A stretch of 42,780 nucleotides of DNA from Ruminococcus sp. GTDB lineage: Bacteria > Bacillota > Clostridia > Oscillospirales > Acutalibacteraceae. Made by a program: the position numbers and the translations under genes. The stretch lies in the NCBI GenBank assembly GCA_022510945.1, contig JAFLSK010000013.1:1-42780 (forward strand). The letters are read 5' to 3'. This document shows, piece after piece, positions 39,447-42,780 of the stretch (the stretch's first letter is position 1; each line of letters opens with the position of its first letter). Under the pieces are notes generated by a model. The model was given only the letters and a program-made list of their open reading frames with translations. It ran no database searches and had not been told where the DNA came from.

Positions 39447-40726
39447 ACTCTATTGAAAGTATGAGTGCTATTGAAAAAATACATTCGCTCGACGCCTTCG
39501 GCTCGCGACCGGGGCTCGACAGGATAAAAAGATTCCTTGAAATTCTCGGGAACCCGCAGGATAAGCTGAAATTCGTCCACGTTGCGGGCACGAACGGAAA
39601 GGGCTCGACCTGCCAGCTTTTGAGCTCCGTTCTCACCGAGGCGGGCTACAAAACGGGTCTGTTTATTTCCCCGTATATTGTGGATTTCCGCGAGCGGATT
39701 CAGATTAACGGCGAGATGATTTCTGAGGAAATTTTGGAGGACGCGGTCGAGCGCACCTTCCCGATTCTGCTCAGGCTCAGGGAAGAGGATTGCATAATCA
39801 CTGAGTTCGAGTACGTTATGGCGCTTGAGTTTCTGATTCACAGCGAGGCGGGGTGCGACGTTGTCGTGCTCGAGACGGGTATGGGCGGTCTGCTCGATTG
39901 CACTAATGTGATTCTGCCGCCGCTCTGCTCCGTTATCACGAAAATCGGTCTCGACCACACCGCCGTGCTCGGAGACACGATAGAGGAAATCGCCGCGCAG
40001 AAATGCGGTATTATAAAGAGCGGCTCACTCGCGATAACCTCGCCTCAGTGTATTGAAGCTATGCGCGTGATTGAGGCTGACTGCAAGGACAAAAACGTTG
40101 GACTAATAAAGAGCGAAAACATTGAAATAGAAATCATCAGCGAAAATATATATTCCACAAAATTCAGGTACAACGGCATAGAAATCGAACTCCCGCTAAT
40201 CGGCGAACATCAGATTGAGAACGCCAAGACCGCGCTCGCGGCGATAGAGGTGCTGAAAAAAACGCTTGGAATCAGCGACAGCGATATTGTCGAGGGCTTT
40301 AAAAAGGCGAAAAACCCCGCGAGATTTGAGCTGCTCAGCGAGAATCCTATGGTGATTCTGGACGGAGCGCACAACCCTGACGGAATAAATGCACTTAAAA
40401 ACGCACTTATAAAATATAATGATAAAAGCAGTGTAATCTGTGTACTCGGTATGCTTTCCGATAAAGACAGCAAGAGTTCAATCCGGCTGCTCAGCGGATT
40501 GTTTAAGACGGTCTACACCGTTACCGTGAATAACCCGCGCACTCTATCCGCCGAAAAGCTTGCAGAAGAATGTGAGCCGTATTTTGACGAGGTACACGCG
40601 TGTGTAAGCGTGCAAACTGCAATTAATAACGCACTTGAATATGCACGAAAAAATAATAGCTTAGTTGTCATTGCAGGTTCGCTATACCTCGCGGGAGAGG
40701 CAAGGAAATTAATTGTAAAATCATAA
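39443..40726 (+). CDS. folC: Bifunctional folylpolyglutamate / dihydrofolate synthase
   Basis: 427 residues. The ATP-binding loop is VAGTNGKGSTCQL (GTNGKGS at 49-55). SPYIVDFRERIQING, LETGMGGLLDCTN, TKIGLDHTAVLGDT and ILDGAHNPDGI follow in the usual Mur-ligase-like order. It adds glutamate to folates in the cytoplasm; whether it also has dihydropteroate activity is not decided by motifs. It is translationally coupled to rsmI and last in the unit. Confidence 0.95.
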   Translation: MNSIESMSAIEKIHSLDAFGSRPGLDRIKRFLEILGNPQDKLKFVHVAGTNGKGSTCQLLSSVLTEAGYKTGLFISPYIVDFRERIQINGEMISEEILEDAVERTFPILLRLREEDCIITEFEYVMALEFLIHSEAGCDVVVLETGMGGLLDCTNVILPPLCSVITKIGLDHTAVLGDTIEEIAAQKCGIIKSGSLAITSPQCIEAMRVIEADCKDKNVGLIKSENIEIEIISENIYSTKFRYNGIEIELPLIGEHQIENAKTALAAIEVLKKTLGISDSDIVEGFKKAKNPARFELLSENPMVILDGAHNPDGINALKNALIKYNDKSSVICVLGMLSDKDSKSSIRLLSGLFKTVYTVTVNNPRTLSAEKLAEECEPYFDEVHACVSVQTAINNALEYARKNNSLVVIAGSLYLAGEARKLIVKS

Positions 40727-40736
40727 CCAATCATAG

Positions 40737-40776
40737 GAAAGGACCGCTCGGCATAATAGCCGTGCGGCCCTTTCTG
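40737..40776. terminator. Terminator between folC and the LRR gene
   Basis: AAAGG-a-CCGC..CGGC, loop ataata, GCCG..GCGG-c-CCTTTC: a long, slightly imperfect stem. The T-tract is short on the plus side (TTTCTG) and on the minus side (TCCTTTCC). Confidence 0.65.
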
Positions 40777-40802
40777 TTGGGGAATGGAAAGAATATAGCG
40801 TT

Positions 40803-42629
40803 TTAAATTGCGACAAACTTAAATCCGTTTTTCTTCGCGTATTTGTGAGCTGCGGAATTTTTCGCGCCCTTTATAGTAAATCCCTTTACTTTTACAATTC
40901 CTTTATAAAATCCGTTAACTATCTTGTACTTATAGCCAAATGCTTTCTTGCCGATTTCCTTTACTGTCTTTGGAATTGTAACTGTCTTGAGCTTCGGACA
41001 GTCGAAAAACTGTCCTGCATCAATTGATTTTACATTAGGAAGTATAGTTACTTTTTGTAATTTGTCACAGCCTCGGAAGCCTTCATAAATATCGTGAGCA
41101 ACCTCAACACTTTTTACGCCGCTCCGTCCGAAAGCGTTCGATTCAAATACTGCGTTTTTGTTCAGGATGTTAATTTTAGTAAGTTTTTTGCAACTGTAAA
41201 ATGCCGAGTCGTAAATGTAGGAAACACTTTTCGGAAGAGTTATTTCCTTAAGATTTTCGCACGCTGAAAATGCGTAATCCTTAATTAAATGCAATTTGTT
41301 CGGAAGTTTTACCGTTGTTAAATTTTTATTATGTGCAAATGCCTCTGCGTTGATTGTCTTTACGGAAGAGGGAATAGTAAGGCTTTTCTTTTTAAGACTC
41401 GGAGGGCAGAATAGCAGTTCGGTTTTATCTTTGTTATATAAAACTCCGTCCTGCGAAGAATAATACTTATTATCTTTTGATACAGTGATTTTCTCCATAG
41501 GTATATTAGAATCGGTAGAAAAGCTCATAGTAGAAATTTTTTCAATATTTTTGCCGATGTTGAGTGACTTAACGCCTGTATCTATAAGGACAAAGAGTTC
41601 AAGCTCAGTTACCTTGGACGGTATTTTTATGCTCTTTAGTTTTTTGCATTTAAAGAAAGCGCCTATGCCTATTTCGCTGACCTTCTTGCCCATAGTAACC
41701 TTTTTAAGGTTTTCGCATTCATTGAAGGTGTCTTCATTTATTTCATAAACAGTATCGGGAATTTTAATGGACTCGAGTTTTTTACATTCGCTGAACGCTC
41801 CCACGCCGATTGTTTTCAGCTTTTTAGGCAACTTAACCTTTCCTAATGTCTTGTTTCTTTCGAAAGCGTAGTCAGCTATTTTCTTTACGGTACTTGGTAT
41901 TGTTAGCTGTTTTTTATCTATAGATCTCGGGCATACAATTAGTCGGGTCTGTGCTTTGTTATAGAGTACTCCCGCTTTGCTCGAATAGTTTTTGTTGCCG
42001 CTTGCTACCGTAATCTTCATAAGAGAATCAATCCAAAGTGCAGACGGGCTGATAGATTCAATATTTTCGCCGATTTTAATGGTATGCAAGGCTGTGTTTT
42101 GGAACACGCCCGGTTTTAGCTTTTTAAGTTTTGACGGGAGAGTAACGGTCTTTAGCCTTTTGCAATCGGAAAAGGCGTCCCATCCAATACTTTTAACGTT
42201 TTTTCCGAACGTAACACTCGCAAGCTTCTTGCAGTTTGCAAAGGCTTTTTCACCGATAGTCGTGACATTTCCGCCGATAGTCACGCGTTGGATTTTGCTG
42301 TTATCCATAAATGCTTCTTTTTCGATTATTTTTACCGCTTTGCCTTCAATCGTATCGGGAATTGTGACGGACTTTGCGTTGCCGTTGTACTTTGTGATTG
42401 CAACGGTCTCGTCGTTTATCGAATAGGTATAGTCCTTTTTTGTATTGTCTTCGTAGGGTGTAGTTTCTTCCGTAGCGGGAACAGTGGGCTCGACCGTTTC
42501 GGGTGTTGTTTCCTGTACTGCAGCGGTTTCGGTAGTTTCGGGCGTATCAGCTGCTGCGGATACGTTTATCATAGATGTTGCCGAGAAAATCATTGTGCTT
42601 GCTAAAATAATTGATAACAGCTTTTTCAT
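40803..42629 (-). CDS. Secreted BspA-type leucine-rich-repeat (LRR_5) protein
   Basis: 608 residues from the ATG at 42627-42629, with AGGAGG eight bases upstream; a TTG two codons earlier is too close. There is a signal peptide (about 1-25, ending VSAAAD), a Thr/Glu/Pro-rich linker (about 28-60), then roughly twenty LRR_5 repeats of the form I-P-x-x-V-x-x-I-x-x-x-A-F-x-x-C-x-x-L-x-x-V. Two inserts with YSSKAGVLYNK and YSSQDGVLYNK break the array and look like an internal duplication. The C-terminus GAKNSAAHKYAKKNGFKF is a common ending of such proteins in Clostridia. It probably mediates surface binding. No sorting signal or dockerin is seen. Confidence 0.88.
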   Translation of the reverse strand: MKKLLSIILASTMIFSATSMINVSAAADTPETTETAAVQETTPETVEPTVPATEETTPYEDNTKKDYTYSINDETVAITKYNGNAKSVTIPDTIEGKAVKIIEKEAFMDNSKIQRVTIGGNVTTIGEKAFANCKKLASVTFGKNVKSIGWDAFSDCKRLKTVTLPSKLKKLKPGVFQNTALHTIKIGENIESISPSALWIDSLMKITVASGNKNYSSKAGVLYNKAQTRLIVCPRSIDKKQLTIPSTVKKIADYAFERNKTLGKVKLPKKLKTIGVGAFSECKKLESIKIPDTVYEINEDTFNECENLKKVTMGKKVSEIGIGAFFKCKKLKSIKIPSKVTELELFVLIDTGVKSLNIGKNIEKISTMSFSTDSNIPMEKITVSKDNKYYSSQDGVLYNKDKTELLFCPPSLKKKSLTIPSSVKTINAEAFAHNKNLTTVKLPNKLHLIKDYAFSACENLKEITLPKSVSYIYDSAFYSCKKLTKINILNKNAVFESNAFGRSGVKSVEVAHDIYEGFRGCDKLQKVTILPNVKSIDAGQFFDCPKLKTVTIPKTVKEIGKKAFGYKYKIVNGFYKGIVKVKGFTIKGAKNSAAHKYAKKNGFKFVAI

Positions 42630-42730
42630 TTTCAAAACCTCCTGAATAATTTATTAAATTTGTGCTTTCACTATAGTAGTGTCAGAAAATCGGAAAAAAG
42701 TTTCAAAATTCAGGAAATTTTTTTGAATCA

Positions 42731-42776
42731 AAACCACCCGTTGAACGGGTGGTTTGCACAGCCCCTAAAAGGGGCT
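42731..42776. repeat. Two adjacent strong stem-loops at the window end
   Basis: AAACCACCCGT (42731-42741), loop tga, ACGGGTGGTTT (42745-42755), then AGCCCCT (42760-42766), loop aaa, AGGGGCT (42770-42776). The pair lies upstream of the LRR gene and is cut off by the window edge. It could be an interspersed palindromic repeat, the end of an IS200/IS605-like element, or the terminator of a gene beyond the window. Confidence 0.7.
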
Positions 42777-42780
42777 ATTA

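Overview
The window looks like a chromosomal segment of a gut-type Firmicute of the class Clostridia, most likely an Oscillospiraceae/Ruminococcus relative. The reasons are Gram-positive gene families (MecA adaptor, SipW-type signal peptidases, class B sortase, BlaI/M56 pair, RicT), strong AAGGAGG ribosome binding sites, consensus SigA promoters, ttcg-loop terminators and a BspA-type leucine-rich-repeat surface protein. I see no rRNA or tRNA gene, no CRISPR array, no transposase and no phage gene. The organism assignment is an inference from gene content.

Layout. 1-250: a dense array of mini-palindromes joined by the 8-mer AGCTAAAT or its inverse, then a bidirectional terminator. 250-5276: mecA (-), a cytoplasmic GH13 glucosidase, and a two-component system with a six-helix histidine kinase. 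5346-7551 (-): an aminotransferase-trpS operon. 7757-9700 (+): a DHHW (AlgX/DltD-like) protein and a NUDIX protein with an unusual N-terminal domain. 9750-15375 (-): a probable operon EamA transporter, HAD phosphatase, AGCS symporter, MBOAT acyltransferase, DHHW protein, which looks like an envelope O-acylation module joined to transport genes. 15479-17715 (-): a small orphan gene, CorA and a metallophosphoesterase. 17998-21738 (+): a membrane nucleotide-sugar dehydratase plus glmS (UDP-GlcNAc supply and use). 22019-25990 (+): a TetR regulator, then a BlaI/M56 pair whose sensor domain is not penicillin-binding. 26046-27872 (-): a DUF2079 polytopic protein. 28078-28593: a nitroreductase.

28948-34097 (+) is the most interesting block: SipW-type signal peptidase, TasA/camelysin-like subunit, a second TasA-like protein with a VPQTG sorting signal, a second SipW-type peptidase, two more proteins with the same A-K-Y export motif, and a class B sortase. 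I read it as a surface or biofilm fibre system in which SipW-type maturation is combined with sortase anchoring.

34214-35185 (-): three small conserved-looking proteins of unknown function. 35246-40726 (+): housekeeping genes in a Bacillus-like order (phosphodiesterase, holB, ricT, a ferredoxin, trmN6, rsmI, folC). 40803-42629 (-): a secreted BspA-type repeat protein. The window ends in two strong stem-loops that may mark an interspersed repeat or a mobile-element end.
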